Positions 49,113 to 58,405 of a stretch of DNA of 64,000 nt are shown here, piece by piece. The stretch is from DSYU01 sp963827605 (lineage in GTDB: Bacteria > Chloroflexota > Anaerolineae > Anaerolineales > Anaerolineaceae), in assembly GCA_963827605.1 (NCBI GenBank), contig CAWHBK010000002.1:1402348-1466347 (forward strand), read 5' to 3'. The translations under genes and the position numbers were made by a program. The notes below the pieces were generated by a model, which saw only the letters and a program-made list of their open reading frames with translations, was not told where the DNA came from and searched no databases. Numbering within the stretch: position 1 is the stretch's first letter; each line of letters opens with the position of its first letter.

Positions 49113-49688
49113 TTACCTTTTCCAGCGCGGATTGTCAACGATCTCGATCCCGCGGGATGTTTCCATCACCAGCTTGCGGAAGCCCTGCTGCTCGATGGTG
49201 CCATAATCATGCCCGGCATTGGCAGGGTAGATAAAAAAGGTTACCAGGTCTTCCTGCCGGGAAGTGCACACGGAGCGGTGCGCCCACAGCGGCGGTACAT
49301 ATAAAACACTGCCCGGCGACAGGCTTTCCACCGCGGCTTCGCCCTCCGGCGTTTCCATCACCATAAAGCCTTCGCCCTTCAAGACGTAATAGATCTCGGC
49401 GGTTTCGCGGACGGTATGGAAGTGGCCCTTGGTCATGAAAAACTCGCTGCCCACCTTGCCCGGGTGCACCACCGACAGGCCGTGCAGCAGCTCGCCCGAC
49501 CGCTCCGGGCGGTGGATCTCGTATACTTCATAAACCAGCCGGTCCTCTTCCGCCAGCATTGCGGCGTAGGCATCCGCGTCGAGGAACTGGCCTTTGAGCG
49601 AGCTCAAGCGTCGTTGAATGTGGCCGTCGATGCGAGAAGGGACAGCCTCGGGCAAGGGGATGGTAAATACAAAGGGCAGGTCAGGCAT
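49113..49688 (-). CDS. Cupin-type glucose-6-phosphate isomerase
   Basis: 191 residues, PF06560-like archaeal-type enzyme. Metal site in TKGHFHTVRETAEIYYVLKG (two His and a Glu) and a further His in VPPLWAHRSVCT. Start at 49688 after CCGGAGAATGCT. Converts glucose 6-phosphate and fructose 6-phosphate. It lies 22 bases upstream of the hydroxyacid dehydrogenase gene on the same strand. Confidence 0.85.
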   Translation of the reverse strand: MPDLPFVFTIPLPEAVPSRIDGHIQRRLSSLKGQFLDADAYAAMLAEEDRLVYEVYEIHRPERSGELLHGLSVVHPGKVGSEFFMTKGHFHTVRETAEIYYVLKGEGFMVMETPEGEAAVESLSPGSVLYVPPLWAHRSVCTSRQEDLVTFFIYPANAGHDYGTIEQQGFRKLVMETSRGIEIVDNPRWKR

Positions 49689-49765
49689 AGCATTCTCCGG
49701 TGAAAAGTCTGCTCCGCGGAGCGCCGGCCGGTCGCGCGCCCCGCTCCTCTTGCTGCCAGGCGCTG

Positions 49766-51361
49766 CTAGCTCTTTGCTTCGAAGCGCAGCTCCGGAAACT
49801 TTTCCGCGGTGTAGCGCAGGTAAAAAGGCTCGCGGAACAGGGCAGCATACTGATTTTCCGAATCTTTCGTCAATACCACATCGCTTCGACTGGTAATGCG
49901 CAAAATTGCTTCTTCCGGGCCGGTCACCCAACGCGCCAGTTCCAGCGCGAGGGGTTCAATTTCGGTTGGTACATTATATTCGTTTTCCAGGCGCGCCTGC
50001 ACCACATCGAATTGCAGCTGCCCGACCACTGCCAGAACCGGCTCGCGCTTGAAGGCATCCACGTGGTAGAGAACCTGCACCGCCCCTTCCATCTCCAGCT
50101 GCTGCAATCCTTTTAGGAATTGTTTCTGCTTCGTCAAATCCTTATTTCGCAGCAGCGCAAAATGCTCTGGCTGAAAACGAGGGATGGGGGCGAACTTGAA
50201 GGCCTTCCCACCACACAACGTATCCCCAATCGCGAAATCATTCGTATTGGGAATTCCCAACACATCCCCCGGGTAGGCTTCATCGATTACTTCCCGCTCG
50301 CTGGCAAAGAGTTTGTATGGGCGCGCCAGGCGGTGCGTTTTCCCCGACTGGGCATGCGTAACGCTCATGCCGCGCTCAAACCGGCCCGAACAAATTCGCA
50401 CAAAGGCAATACTGTCGCGATGTTTGGGGTTCATGTTGGCCTGGATCTTAAAAACAAACCCCGAAAAGTTCTCGTCTCCAGGCTGCACCAGGCCCGCGTC
50501 GCTTTCATACGCCTGGGGGATCGGGGCAAGGGCTACGAACGCATCCAGAAACAGCCGCACCCCAAAGTTGGTCAGCGCGCTGCCAAAGAACACGGGCGTT
50601 TGTTCGCCTGCCAAAACCCGCGCGTGGTCAAAGGTAATCTCCAACCCCTCCAGCAGGTCAATCTCCGATTGAAGTTCGTCCATATGCCTGGAGGATAAAA
50701 CCCCGGTAGCCCGCAGCGCATCCAGGCTCATAAACGTTTCAGGTGACATGCGCTCGTTATGTTCTGTTCGTTCATACAAATAAACGCCCTGTTTCTCACG
50801 GTCATATACCCCTTTGAAATCCGGACCATCCCCCAATGGCCAATTCATGGGTACCGGCTGCATGCCGAGAATCCGCTCAATTTCGTCCAGTAATTCCAAA
50901 GGATTGCGCGCCGGGCGATCCATCTTATTAATAAAGGTAAAAATAGGGATCCCCCGCTTGCGGCACACCTCGAACAGGCGCCGCGTTTGCGGTTCTATCC
51001 CTTTGGCGGCATCTAGCACCATCACCGCGCTGTCCACGGCCGCCAGGGTGCGGAAAGTGTCTTCAGAAAAATCCTGGTGCCCGGGCGTATCCAGCAAGTT
51101 GATAATCCGCTCCTGGTAGGGGAACTGCAGGACCGTCGAGGTGATGGATATACCCCGCTCGCGTTCCATCGCCATCCAGTCGGAGGTGGCGCTGCGCTGG
51201 TTGCGCCGCGCCCGAACATTACCGGCCAGTTCAATCGCGTTCCCGTACAGCAAAAGCTTTTCGGTGAGCGTGGTTTTCCCGGCATCCGGGTGCGAAATAA
51301 TCGCAAACGTACGCCGGTTGTTATAGGTATTTTCTATAATGCTTGTAGATGTTGTTTCCAT
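49766..51361 (-). CDS. prfC: Peptide chain release factor 3
   Basis: 531 residues. Translation GTPase with G1 SHPDAGKTT (23-31), G2 region RGISITSTV, G3 DTPGHQDF, G4 NKMD; C-terminal RF3 domains (VGQLQFDVVQARLENEYNV). Recycles RF1/RF2 from the ribosome. Length and domain order are standard and the frame is intact. It is co-directional with the two tRNA-Ser genes upstream. Confidence 0.95.
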   Translation of the reverse strand: METTSTSIIENTYNNRRTFAIISHPDAGKTTLTEKLLLYGNAIELAGNVRARRNQRSATSDWMAMERERGISITSTVLQFPYQERIINLLDTPGHQDFSEDTFRTLAAVDSAVMVLDAAKGIEPQTRRLFEVCRKRGIPIFTFINKMDRPARNPLELLDEIERILGMQPVPMNWPLGDGPDFKGVYDREKQGVYLYERTEHNERMSPETFMSLDALRATGVLSSRHMDELQSEIDLLEGLEITFDHARVLAGEQTPVFFGSALTNFGVRLFLDAFVALAPIPQAYESDAGLVQPGDENFSGFVFKIQANMNPKHRDSIAFVRICSGRFERGMSVTHAQSGKTHRLARPYKLFASEREVIDEAYPGDVLGIPNTNDFAIGDTLCGGKAFKFAPIPRFQPEHFALLRNKDLTKQKQFLKGLQQLEMEGAVQVLYHVDAFKREPVLAVVGQLQFDVVQARLENEYNVPTEIEPLALELARWVTGPEEAILRITSRSDVVLTKDSENQYAALFREPFYLRYTAEKFPELRFEAKS

Positions 51362-51453
51362 AATTTATCGTTGGCGGAAAATCCTGTCGTCCATTCCCGG
51401 CTGAAAAGGCCAAAAATAGGACGGTGTTAATTTTGATCCTTGCGTTCCTTAGC

Positions 51454-51492
51454 CAAAGAAAAAGCCGCTTCGGACAGGCCATCCGAGCAGCT
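51454..51492 (-). terminator. Terminator downstream of the tRNA-Ser genes
   Basis: Read on the minus strand: AGCTGC-TCGGA and TCCGAAGCGGCT form an imperfect stem of about 11 pairs, followed by TTTTCTTT. It fits as the end of the tRNA transcript before prfC. Confidence 0.55.
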
Positions 51493-51552
51493 TATCTTCG
51501 GGGCAATGCGCGAGCTGGAGTTGCCCCTTGCACAAGAAAAACCCTGTTTCAG

Positions 51553-51641
51553 CGGGGAGGGCGGGATTCGAACCCGCGGCTGAGTTTAACCCCAGCACTC
51601 ACTTAGCAGGCGAGCCCAATCGGCCACTCTGGCACCTCCCC
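51553..51641 (-). tRNA. tRNA-Ser(GCU)
   Basis: Acceptor stem GGGGAGG pairs with CCTCCCC, discriminator G; anticodon loop CTGCTAA (anticodon GCT); long variable arm typical of tRNA-Ser; T arm GCGGGTTCGAATCCCGC. CCA is not encoded. Confidence 0.95.
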
Positions 51642-51689
51642 AAATTGTTAACCGCACCTGCTGCATTCCATTCAGGATGAGATACCAGG

Positions 51690-51774
51690 CGGAGGGAGTG
51701 GGATTCGAACCCACGATGGGTTTCCCCATACCTGTTTTCAAGACAGGCGCCTTAGGCCGCTCGGCCATCCCTCC
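51690..51774 (-). tRNA. tRNA-Ser(UGA)
   Basis: Acceptor stem GGAGGGA with TCCCTCC, discriminator G; anticodon loop CTTGAAA (anticodon TGA); long variable arm; T arm GTGGGTTCGAATCCCAC. It lies 48 bases upstream of tRNA-Ser(GCU) on the same strand. Confidence 0.95.
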
Positions 51775-51872
51775 TGAAGGGAAGCCGCTGCGCGCATTGG
51801 TCTACGCCGCAGCTGGGTGCCCCGCATATGGCTGATTGGTAGCCGGATATGCTGGTTTTCGCGTGTTGCATT

Positions 51873-52970
51873 TTACCATACTTGCCAGAGCCGGACAAGT
51901 GCGGTTTTTTGGCTATCCGAAAGCAGATACGCCAGAATCCACTGCGTGGTCGCGACCAGCGCCTCGGTGTGCGTGCGCTCGTAATTGTGCGACGCATCCA
52001 CGCCCGGGCCGATCAGACGCCACCGCCACATCCCCGCCGGCCCGCCAGAACGCCTCGCCATCCGAGCCGTAGTAAGGATAGATATCCACTTTATAAGCGA
52101 TCCCATTCTCCTCGGCCAGCTTGCGCAGTTTCTGGTTCAAATCATAATGGTACGGCCCGCCCGAATCCTTCACGCACAGCGTGGCATGGAACTCATCCGA
52201 AGCCTGCCCGCCCCCTACCGCCGCCATATCCACCGCCACCAGCTCGGCCAGCTCCGCTGGGAAACCCGTCGCCGCCCCGTGCCCAACCTCTTCATAGTTG
52301 CTGATCAACAAGTACGTGTCGTTGGACCGGCTGCAAGCCCGCATCGTGCAGCGCCTTTACCGCCGCCACGATACAGGCCACGCAGGCTTTATCATCCAGG
52401 TGCCGCGAGCGGATAAAGCCATTGGTCACCTCCACCCGCGGGTCGAAGGCCACAAAATCGCCCACCTCGATCCCCAACTGGCGCGTTTCCTCCGCGTTGG
52501 TTGTGCGCGCGTCCAGGCGGACTTCCATGGTTTCTTCATCGCGTTTGGCCTCACTCACCTGCCGGCCAAACACATGCGCCGAGGCCGTCGATCAGCAGCA
52601 CCGACCCGCGCACAGCCGCTCCCCCGCGCGCCGGGAACACCGTTACCCCCTCGCCTTCGATGGTATTCCAGGCATACCCACCCATCTGGGTCAGCTTCAA
52701 CCGGCCGTTGGCTTTTATTTCTTTTACCATCGCGCCCAGCGTATCCACATGCGCGGTCAAGCCCGCGGGGCAGGTGCCTCGCTTTCGCCCGGCCATACCG
52801 CCAGCAGCGCGCCTTTGCGGTTCCGCCGCAGCTTCAGCGCTGAAAATTGTCCCAGTGTCTGCTTCGGTCAGTGCAATGGCCCGCTCGGCAAAACCGGTTG
52901 GGCTGGGAGTATTGAGCAGGCGGCATAAAAAATCCACCAGGGTTTCAACGTCGATATTGGGTAGGGTCAT
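51873..52970 (-). CDS. M42 family metallopeptidase, several frameshifts
   Basis: Pieces in order: MTLPNIDVETLVDFLCRLLN with TPSPTG; GLTAHVDTLGAMVKEIKANG (metal-binding His-x-Asp); RSRHLDDKACVACIVAAVKAL; QASDEFHATLCVKDSGGPYH; YPYYGSDGEAFWRAGGD; DASHNYERTHTEAL (C-terminal metal ligand region). These are hallmarks of M42 aminopeptidase/endoglucanase-type peptidases. Frame changes near 52850, 52785, 52575, 52325 and 52055. Full length would be ~365 residues, normal for the family. Confidence 0.8.
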
Positions 52971-53167
52971 GTGCTGTTTCCTATCGGCAGGTTAAATGAT
53001 GCATTCTTACCAATTTATTATAATAGCAAGCCGCGGTTCTTTCTGGCAAAGTAGAAGGTCATCCTACAGGGATGATCTCTGTCACTTGCTTGATAAATTC
53101 TGTTCGAATAAACTGTTACAGTAAAAGGGAGTATTCTTACCCGTATTACCAAAAGAGGAATATTAAA

Positions 53168-53584
53168 ATGCAGATCACTCGTCAGGCAGATTATGCACTT
53201 CGAGCAATGCTCTATCTGGCTCAGCTTGAGCCAACCCAACGCGCTGCCACCAGCCAAATTGCTGAAGAACAGCACATCCCACCATCATTTCTTGCCAAGA
53301 TCATCTCGCAGCTCTCCATCGCCGGGTTGATCCACACTTCGCGCGGCGCGCGCGGCGGCGTTTCACTCGCCCGCACCCCCGAGGATGTCACCATCCTGGA
53401 AGTGGTAGAAGCGATTGATGGTCCCATCTCTTTGAACGAATGCACCCATAGCACCGGCGCCTGCCCCTTCGGCGAAAGCTGCCCGCTGCGCCCCCTGTGG
53501 TGCGATACCCAGGCGGAGCTGGTTGACCGCTTGCGCAAAACAACCTTTGCGCAGTTCGTTGCTCAAACCGCGGCGCTGTCGTAA
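53168..53584 (+). CDS. Rrf2 family transcriptional regulator with three cysteines
   Basis: 138 residues. Winged helix (MQITRQADYALRAMLYLAQL; FLAKIISQLSIAGLIHTSRG; GGVSLARTP), followed by C92-x6-C99-x5-C105, close to the spacing of the Fe-S ligands of IscR and NsrR. It probably senses redox, NO or Fe-S status. Start at 53168 after AGAGGAATATT. Upstream ACTGTTACAGT (near 53118) is a short palindrome that could be its operator. Confidence 0.88.
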   Translation: MQITRQADYALRAMLYLAQLEPTQRAATSQIAEEQHIPPSFLAKIISQLSIAGLIHTSRGARGGVSLARTPEDVTILEVVEAIDGPISLNECTHSTGACPFGESCPLRPLWCDTQAELVDRLRKTTFAQFVAQTAALS

Positions 53585-53941
53585 CGGCCCATCCCGTTCA
53601 ACATCGCCGCGATCTCCATGGGGGCACTCCTGCACGCCGCCCTTTCACCGTTGTTTCATTGGCTGGAGTGAATAGATCCTCGAACCGCCTGCTGGAAGTT
53701 GTGTAGATGCCGGAAATAGAAACCCCCGGTGTCAGGCTGATCTGGAATTCCTCTTGCTGCGAGTTTTTGAATCGTCCCGCTGCCCTCTCCAACCGGAGAG
53801 GGCAGCGCGTTTCCAGGACTTTATTTAGGCGCTTTAAACTCTATTTTCACAATGTTTTTATTTTGCGGGTGGTATCATAAAATGTAGAGCGCTCGCGATC
53901 CGCGCTGTTTCCGTTGGAATTTTATAGTGGAGCTAAATATA
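53585..53941. other. Intergenic stretch with a hairpin
   Basis: No gene recognised. A perfect 10-base inverted repeat TGCCCTCTCC-AACC-GGAGAGGGCA lies at 53781-53804, without T tract; it resembles a dispersed REP-type element. The promoter of the following LytR-type gene is presumably near 53830-53890, but I see no strong consensus. Confidence 0.5.
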
Positions 53942-55039
53942 ATGATGAAGAACCGCGCTACTTGTGGATTTTGGTCGGTAACTGTGGTCATTGCGGTGCT
54001 GGTTATGGCGCTGGGCGTGACCGCGGTAGTGCTATTTTCGCGGGGGTCGTTGGGCGAAAAGATGAATCTGATTGTGCGACAGGATGGCACCCCCGCGCCA
54101 ACCGCGCTCGCGCCGGTGGTGGTAGTGGTTACCGCGACCGCCGCCCCCCTCCAGCCGGCCCCCACGGAGCCGGCGGCCCCGGCGCCCACCGTCTCAGTGG
54201 TGAAAGCCGCGGCCGTGCAGGCAGACGGCACCTGCGGCAACCACGGTTCCCTGATGCTGCTCTTCATCGGCGCGGATTTCCACGGCGGCAACCCACCCCT
54301 TGGGGCCGACGCGGTCCGCATCGTCAAGGTCGATTACGATCTGCGCAAAGTTACCGTCGTTGCCTTCCCGCGCGACCTTTACCTGCGCACGGCCGGGCTG
54401 GCCAACCAGAACATCAGCGCCACCCGCCTGGGCCTGGCGTACGAATATATGAAAACCGCCACCATGGGGGCCGATAAACACCGCATCACCGCCGCCACTA
54501 CCCTGGTCGGCCAGGTGCTGTACGACAATTTTGGCGTGGCCCCCCAGAACTACCTGACCTTGCAGATGGAAAACGTGGGCGACATGGTCGACGCGATGGG
54601 CGGGGTCGATATCGATGTCCCCGCAGCCTTTACCAGCGAGCGCCAGATGGTTTTCGCCGCCGGTCCCCAAAAACTGGATGGCCCCCGCGCCCTCGAATTC
54701 GTGCGCACCTTCCAGCCGGGTGGCGATGCCGCCCGCCGCCAGCGCCAGAATTTGTTTGTCAAAGCCCTCGAAAGCACCATGCTCAACGCGGGCATCGTCA
54801 CCAAAATCCCCCAAATGTACGAAACCTTTGACAAAGCCATCGTCACCGACCTGACCCCCCAGATGATCGCCGACCTCGCTTGCATGTCCGAGGCCGTCCC
54901 CCAGGAGCAGGTCCACTTTTACGAAGTGAGCGGCGACCTGGTCACCGAAGGCTATATTGCCGGTGATCCCGCCTCCGTCTTAGACCCCAACCTGAATGCG
55001 GTGCGCGCCAAACTGGTGGAGTGGCTGGGACAGGATTAA
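53942..55039 (+). CDS. LytR-CpsA-Psr (LCP) family protein
   Basis: 365 residues. N-terminal membrane helix (~12-37), Pro/Thr/Ala-rich linker, then an LCP domain: LMLLFIGAD, ADAVRIVKVDYDLRKVTVVA followed by FPRDLYL (the DxR-type motif), GGVDIDVPAAF, GPRALEFVRTF, RRQRQNLFVKAL. LCP enzymes attach polysaccharides to the cell wall or transfer glycan phosphates. It fits with the polysaccharide genes that follow. ATG at 53942 taken because GGAG lies 8 bases upstream. Confidence 0.88.
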   Translation: MMKNRATCGFWSVTVVIAVLVMALGVTAVVLFSRGSLGEKMNLIVRQDGTPAPTALAPVVVVVTATAAPLQPAPTEPAAPAPTVSVVKAAAVQADGTCGNHGSLMLLFIGADFHGGNPPLGADAVRIVKVDYDLRKVTVVAFPRDLYLRTAGLANQNISATRLGLAYEYMKTATMGADKHRITAATTLVGQVLYDNFGVAPQNYLTLQMENVGDMVDAMGGVDIDVPAAFTSERQMVFAAGPQKLDGPRALEFVRTFQPGGDAARRQRQNLFVKALESTMLNAGIVTKIPQMYETFDKAIVTDLTPQMIADLACMSEAVPQEQVHFYEVSGDLVTEGYIAGDPASVLDPNLNAVRAKLVEWLGQD

Positions 55040-55058
55040 CCCCCCGGCTCCTTAAATG

Positions 55059-55109
55059 ACAGGAGGGAGTTTCGCCCGCCCCGCGGACCAAACTCCCTCC
55101 TGTTTTTTT
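55059..55109 (+). terminator. Strong rho-independent terminator after the LCP gene
   Basis: ACAGGAGGGAGTTT (55059-55072) and AAACTCCCTCCTGT (55090-55103) pair perfectly, followed by T7. It may also serve the convergent acyltransferase gene ending at 55113. Confidence 0.9.
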
Positions 55110-55112
55110 GTG

Positions 55113-55673
55113 TCACTCCATCCGGGTAATCACCCGGCCGTACAGCGCTTTTTCGTGTTCGATAATCTCATCCGGCGTGAAACGCGCGCCAACCGCCCGG
55201 GCGGGATAGCCCGCCATGATCGCATACGGCGGCACATTGTTCGAGACCACCGACCCCGCCGCGATAATCGCCCCCCGCCCCACGCACACCCCCGAGAGAA
55301 TGATCACCCCATACCCAATCCAGACGTCATCCTCAATGATGACTTCCAGGTCCTTGGCCTTGCCTTGAAAGCCATCCTGATAAATCCAGGGCGCGCGGGT
55401 AATGTCAACCCCCACCACCCCCGCGTCATGATCCGAGCGCCCGATCAGCCCCACCAGGTTGCCGATCAACACGTTGTCCCCGATGCGCCCATCGCACTCA
55501 ATCGTGCAGTACTTGCCAATATGCACGTTGTTGCCCAGGACCATTTTCTTTGGCGCCCATATATGCGAGCCAAGCCCAATCATGAACTGCTCACCCGTCG
55601 TTACATTCGCGCGGACAGCATAGATGCGATAGAAGCGCGCCCAAAGACGCCTGAGCCATTTCTTCACGTTCAT
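55113..55673 (-). CDS. Left-handed beta-helix acyltransferase
   Basis: 186 residues with hexapeptide repeats (VLGNNVHIGKYCTIECDGRI, IIEDDVWIGYGVIILSGVCV) and the C-terminal AGYPARAVG typical of WcaF/CatB-like O-acetyltransferases. Likely acetylates a sugar of the surface polysaccharide. Normal length, intact frame. Confidence 0.85.
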   Translation of the reverse strand: MNVKKWLRRLWARFYRIYAVRANVTTGEQFMIGLGSHIWAPKKMVLGNNVHIGKYCTIECDGRIGDNVLIGNLVGLIGRSDHDAGVVGVDITRAPWIYQDGFQGKAKDLEVIIEDDVWIGYGVIILSGVCVGRGAIIAAGSVVSNNVPPYAIMAGYPARAVGARFTPDEIIEHEKALYGRVITRME

Positions 55674-55890
55674 TGTAAGGTTTACCTCAAAAGAATAAGG
55701 GTATTATTAATCCAATTGTTACACTTCTTTCTCCTTTTATTCTACAACAAGTCAGCCGGTCCAATCAAGCAATTGTCACAAAACAGCCGGGATCGCTGGC
55801 GTCGTTTTTGCCGGAATCAAAAAACGCCGGATGACCGGCGTTTTCATCGTTTCTTTCGTAAGGTCAGTACCCCCACTCGCTTTTTCGTAG

Positions 55891-55910
55891 GGCGGGTATC
55901 CCTACCCGCC
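55891..55910. repeat. Intergenic hairpin with TCCC loop, second copy
   Basis: GGCGGGTA-TCCC-TACCCGCC, perfect 8-base arms, preceded by TTTTTCGTAG; CTCGC-GCCA-GCGAG and another TCCCTACCCGCC follow. Same design as the element at 41778. Confidence 0.65.
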
Positions 55911-55950
55911 GCTCGCGCCAGCGAGATTCTTCCCTACCCGCCTCTTCCCC

Positions 55951-57462
55951 CTATGCCGCCCCATCCCGCGTCAGCACCACCCACACCGTGCGGATCAGCA
56001 AATACAGGTCGAGCCACACCGACCAGGACATCACATAGTTTACGTCGAACTGCGCCCGCCGCGCGAACGTCGTCTTATTGCGCCCCGACACCTGCCACAG
56101 CCCCGTGATCCCAGGCCGCACGCGGATATAGTGCTCGTACGGCTCGCCGTACGCATCCACCTGGTTGACCATCATCGGGCGCGGCCCCACCAGGCTCATT
56201 TCCCCGATCAGCACATTCCACAACTGGGTCAGCTCGTCGATGCTGAACCGCCGCAGCACGCTCCCCACCCGCGTAATGCGCGGATCTTTGTGCAGCTTCT
56301 GGTACTGGTCCCATTCCAGTTTCAGCGCCGGGTCTTTTTGCAGATAGCTCTGCAGCACCGCGTCCGCGTTCAGGTGCATCGTGCGGAATTTCAGCAGCTT
56401 GAAGTGCCGCCCCCCCTTGCCCACCCGCATCTGCCGGTAAAAGATCCGCCCCGGCGAATCCACGTAGATCAGAATGGCGATCAGCAGAAAGAACGGCGAC
56501 AGCAGCATCAGCCCCACCGTCGCGCCCAGAATGTCCAGCAGGCGCTTTTGCCGCTGCGCCCAATGGTCCAGCAGATTCTGGCGGATCTCCAGCCCCGAAA
56601 GGCCGCCGAACTCGCGCACATTCACCATGGAAAGATCCAGCCCGTGGTTCACGTGATTGACCAGCACCACCCGCTCGAACGCCTCGCGGTATTTTTCCCG
56701 CACCGCGCTCAGCTCCGTGTAATCCGAATACACCACAAAGGCCATCCGCGCCATCGGCGCCGGGCACTGCCGGCAGGCCGCTTCGCGCCCCGTCGCCGGC
56801 ATCTGCAGCGCCTGCCGCCCGCTCACCGCCGGGCAGCCCCCGCCGTGCTCCCCGCCGCCGGCCCCGCCGCGCGCGCACACCAGCGTCGGCTTCAGCCCCA
56901 TCCCCGGCGACCGCCGCAGCAGCGCGCTGATCTGCGCCGCGTATTCCGCCTGCCCGATGATCGCCACCGGCTCGCCCCACACCCGCAGGCGCGTCAGCGC
57001 GGACCGCACGCAGAAACGGTTCAGCGGCACAAACACCAGCGCAAAAATCCACGTGATCAGATAGATAAAGCGCGAGTAAATCGCGGGAGTCTGGTTCAGG
57101 AACGTCAGCGCCGTCAGGATCAGGAACACCAGCGTCGTATTGATCACCAGGCGGCGCAGCTCTTCCACCGGCCCCAGCCCAATCGCCGGGTAAAGACCCC
57201 GCGCGGCAAAGATGGCGACAAAGATCAAGACCAGCGGCGCGATGCCCGCATACACCGACAGGTCGACCGCCCGGATCATGCCAAAAAAGGTGCGCAGCTC
57301 CAGCGCCAGCAGCCCCGCCAGCAGCAGCGCGCCGATATCCGCCAGCGCCAGCACCCCCGACATCCAGGTGCGGGCATGCGTGGAAAGGAAGGTCGTGAGG
57401 AAATTGTAGTCGCGGGCGGTGAATTGAACGGCAGCTTCTTGTTCGCGGATGTTGACGGCCAT
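55951..57462 (-). CDS. Undecaprenyl-phosphate sugar-1-phosphate transferase (WcaJ/WbaP type)
   Basis: 503 residues. Four N-terminal helices, a cytoplasmic nucleotide-binding-like domain, a fifth helix (~315-335), then the bacterial sugar transferase domain: FKLLKFRTMHLNADA, RRFSIDELTQLWNVLIGEM followed by SLVGPRP, YIRVRPGITGLWQVSGRN. Starts repeat-unit assembly by loading the first sugar phosphate on the lipid carrier. Residues ~198-235 are an unusual Gly/Cys-rich insert (ARGGAGGGEHGGGCPA..) that may reflect a local duplication or sequence error. Confidence 0.9.
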   Translation of the reverse strand: MAVNIREQEAAVQFTARDYNFLTTFLSTHARTWMSGVLALADIGALLLAGLLALELRTFFGMIRAVDLSVYAGIAPLVLIFVAIFAARGLYPAIGLGPVEELRRLVINTTLVFLILTALTFLNQTPAIYSRFIYLITWIFALVFVPLNRFCVRSALTRLRVWGEPVAIIGQAEYAAQISALLRRSPGMGLKPTLVCARGGAGGGEHGGGCPAVSGRQALQMPATGREAACRQCPAPMARMAFVVYSDYTELSAVREKYREAFERVVLVNHVNHGLDLSMVNVREFGGLSGLEIRQNLLDHWAQRQKRLLDILGATVGLMLLSPFFLLIAILIYVDSPGRIFYRQMRVGKGGRHFKLLKFRTMHLNADAVLQSYLQKDPALKLEWDQYQKLHKDPRITRVGSVLRRFSIDELTQLWNVLIGEMSLVGPRPMMVNQVDAYGEPYEHYIRVRPGITGLWQVSGRNKTTFARRAQFDVNYVMSWSVWLDLYLLIRTVWVVLTRDGAA

Positions 57463-57590
57463 GGGGACCCCACTCAGGATGAAGGTATTTTTAACAAAAA
57501 CAGGAATACAAATGGATTGCTTCTATTTTCGTAGAAATAGAGCAAAAAATGAAAAACGGAATTGTAGGGTTGCGATTTTGTTATGTATTA

Positions 57591-58364
57591 TTAACGCTGA
57601 GAGCGCAGCCAGGCGGCCTGTTCCCGCAGAAAGAGCCACACGAACCAGGGGTTATAAAGAAGATAGCGTTTCCCCAACCGGCGCGGCTCGCGCACCAGCC
57701 GGTAAAGCCATTCAAGTCCCAGGTTGCACATCCAGCCCGGCGCGCGCTGCTTAACCCCGGCCACCAGATCAAAGGCCTGGCCCACGCCCAGCATCACCGG
57801 CACTTCCAACCGGTCGGAATGCTCCAGCATCCAGCGCTCCTGCTTTGGGCAGCCCAACCCGACCCACAACACATCCGGGCGGGCGGAGTGGATGCGCTCA
57901 ACGGCGGCCCGCTCTTCTTCTGGAGTAAGCGGGCGGAAGGGCGGCGCGTCGCTGCCGGCGATGACCGCATCCGGCCAGCGCATCTGTATTTGCGTATTAA
58001 GCTGCTCGAGTACCTGGGGCGTACCGCCGTAGAAATAGTGACGCCAGCCGCGCGCGCCCGACTGCGCCAGCGCTTCGACCAGCAGCCCCGGGCCATCCGC
58101 GCGGCGGCGCAGGGGAAACCCGCGCCAGCGCGCGGCCACCACCAGCGGCATGCCGTCCGGAATAACCATGTCGGCCTGATCGACCGCCTGGCGCAGGCCG
58201 GGATTTTGGCGGCTCTCCATGACCACGTGGGTGTTGGCGACAACAACATAACGCCCGTGATTGTGCGAATCGATCCAGACCTGCATCTGGGCGAGGATCT
58301 GATCATACTGCACGGCATTGATGCGCGAGCCAAGAAGGCTATAGGCTGGGAGATTGTTTTCCAT
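57591..58364 (-). CDS. WecG/TagA/CpsF family glycosyltransferase
   Basis: 257 residues. Family motifs VVANTHVVMESRQNP, ADMVIPDGMPLVVAAR, and DVLWVGLGCPKQERWMLEH. GT26 enzymes add the second sugar (often ManNAc-type) to the lipid-linked intermediate made by the preceding enzyme class. Intact; co-directional with the sugar transferase. Confidence 0.92.
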   Translation of the reverse strand: MENNLPAYSLLGSRINAVQYDQILAQMQVWIDSHNHGRYVVVANTHVVMESRQNPGLRQAVDQADMVIPDGMPLVVAARWRGFPLRRRADGPGLLVEALAQSGARGWRHYFYGGTPQVLEQLNTQIQMRWPDAVIAGSDAPPFRPLTPEEERAAVERIHSARPDVLWVGLGCPKQERWMLEHSDRLEVPVMLGVGQAFDLVAGVKQRAPGWMCNLGLEWLYRLVREPRRLGKRYLLYNPWFVWLFLREQAAWLRSQR

Positions 58365-58405
58365 TGCTCTTCTTGTAGTAGCTCTCGATCACAAATTGTA
58401 TTTCG

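Noticed and set aside
51424..51606. 60-codon plus-strand open frame over the tRNA-Ser gene
   Set aside because: Lies across a tRNA and its terminator; the encoded RDSNPRLS string is the familiar false translation of tRNA complements.
55056..56108. 350-codon open frame on the plus strand across the acyltransferase
   Set aside because: Antisense to a clear hexapeptide-repeat gene and passes through a terminator.
56131..57534. 467-codon open frame antisense to the sugar transferase
   Set aside because: His/Gln/Arg-rich translation typical of the complement of a GC-rich gene; no motifs.
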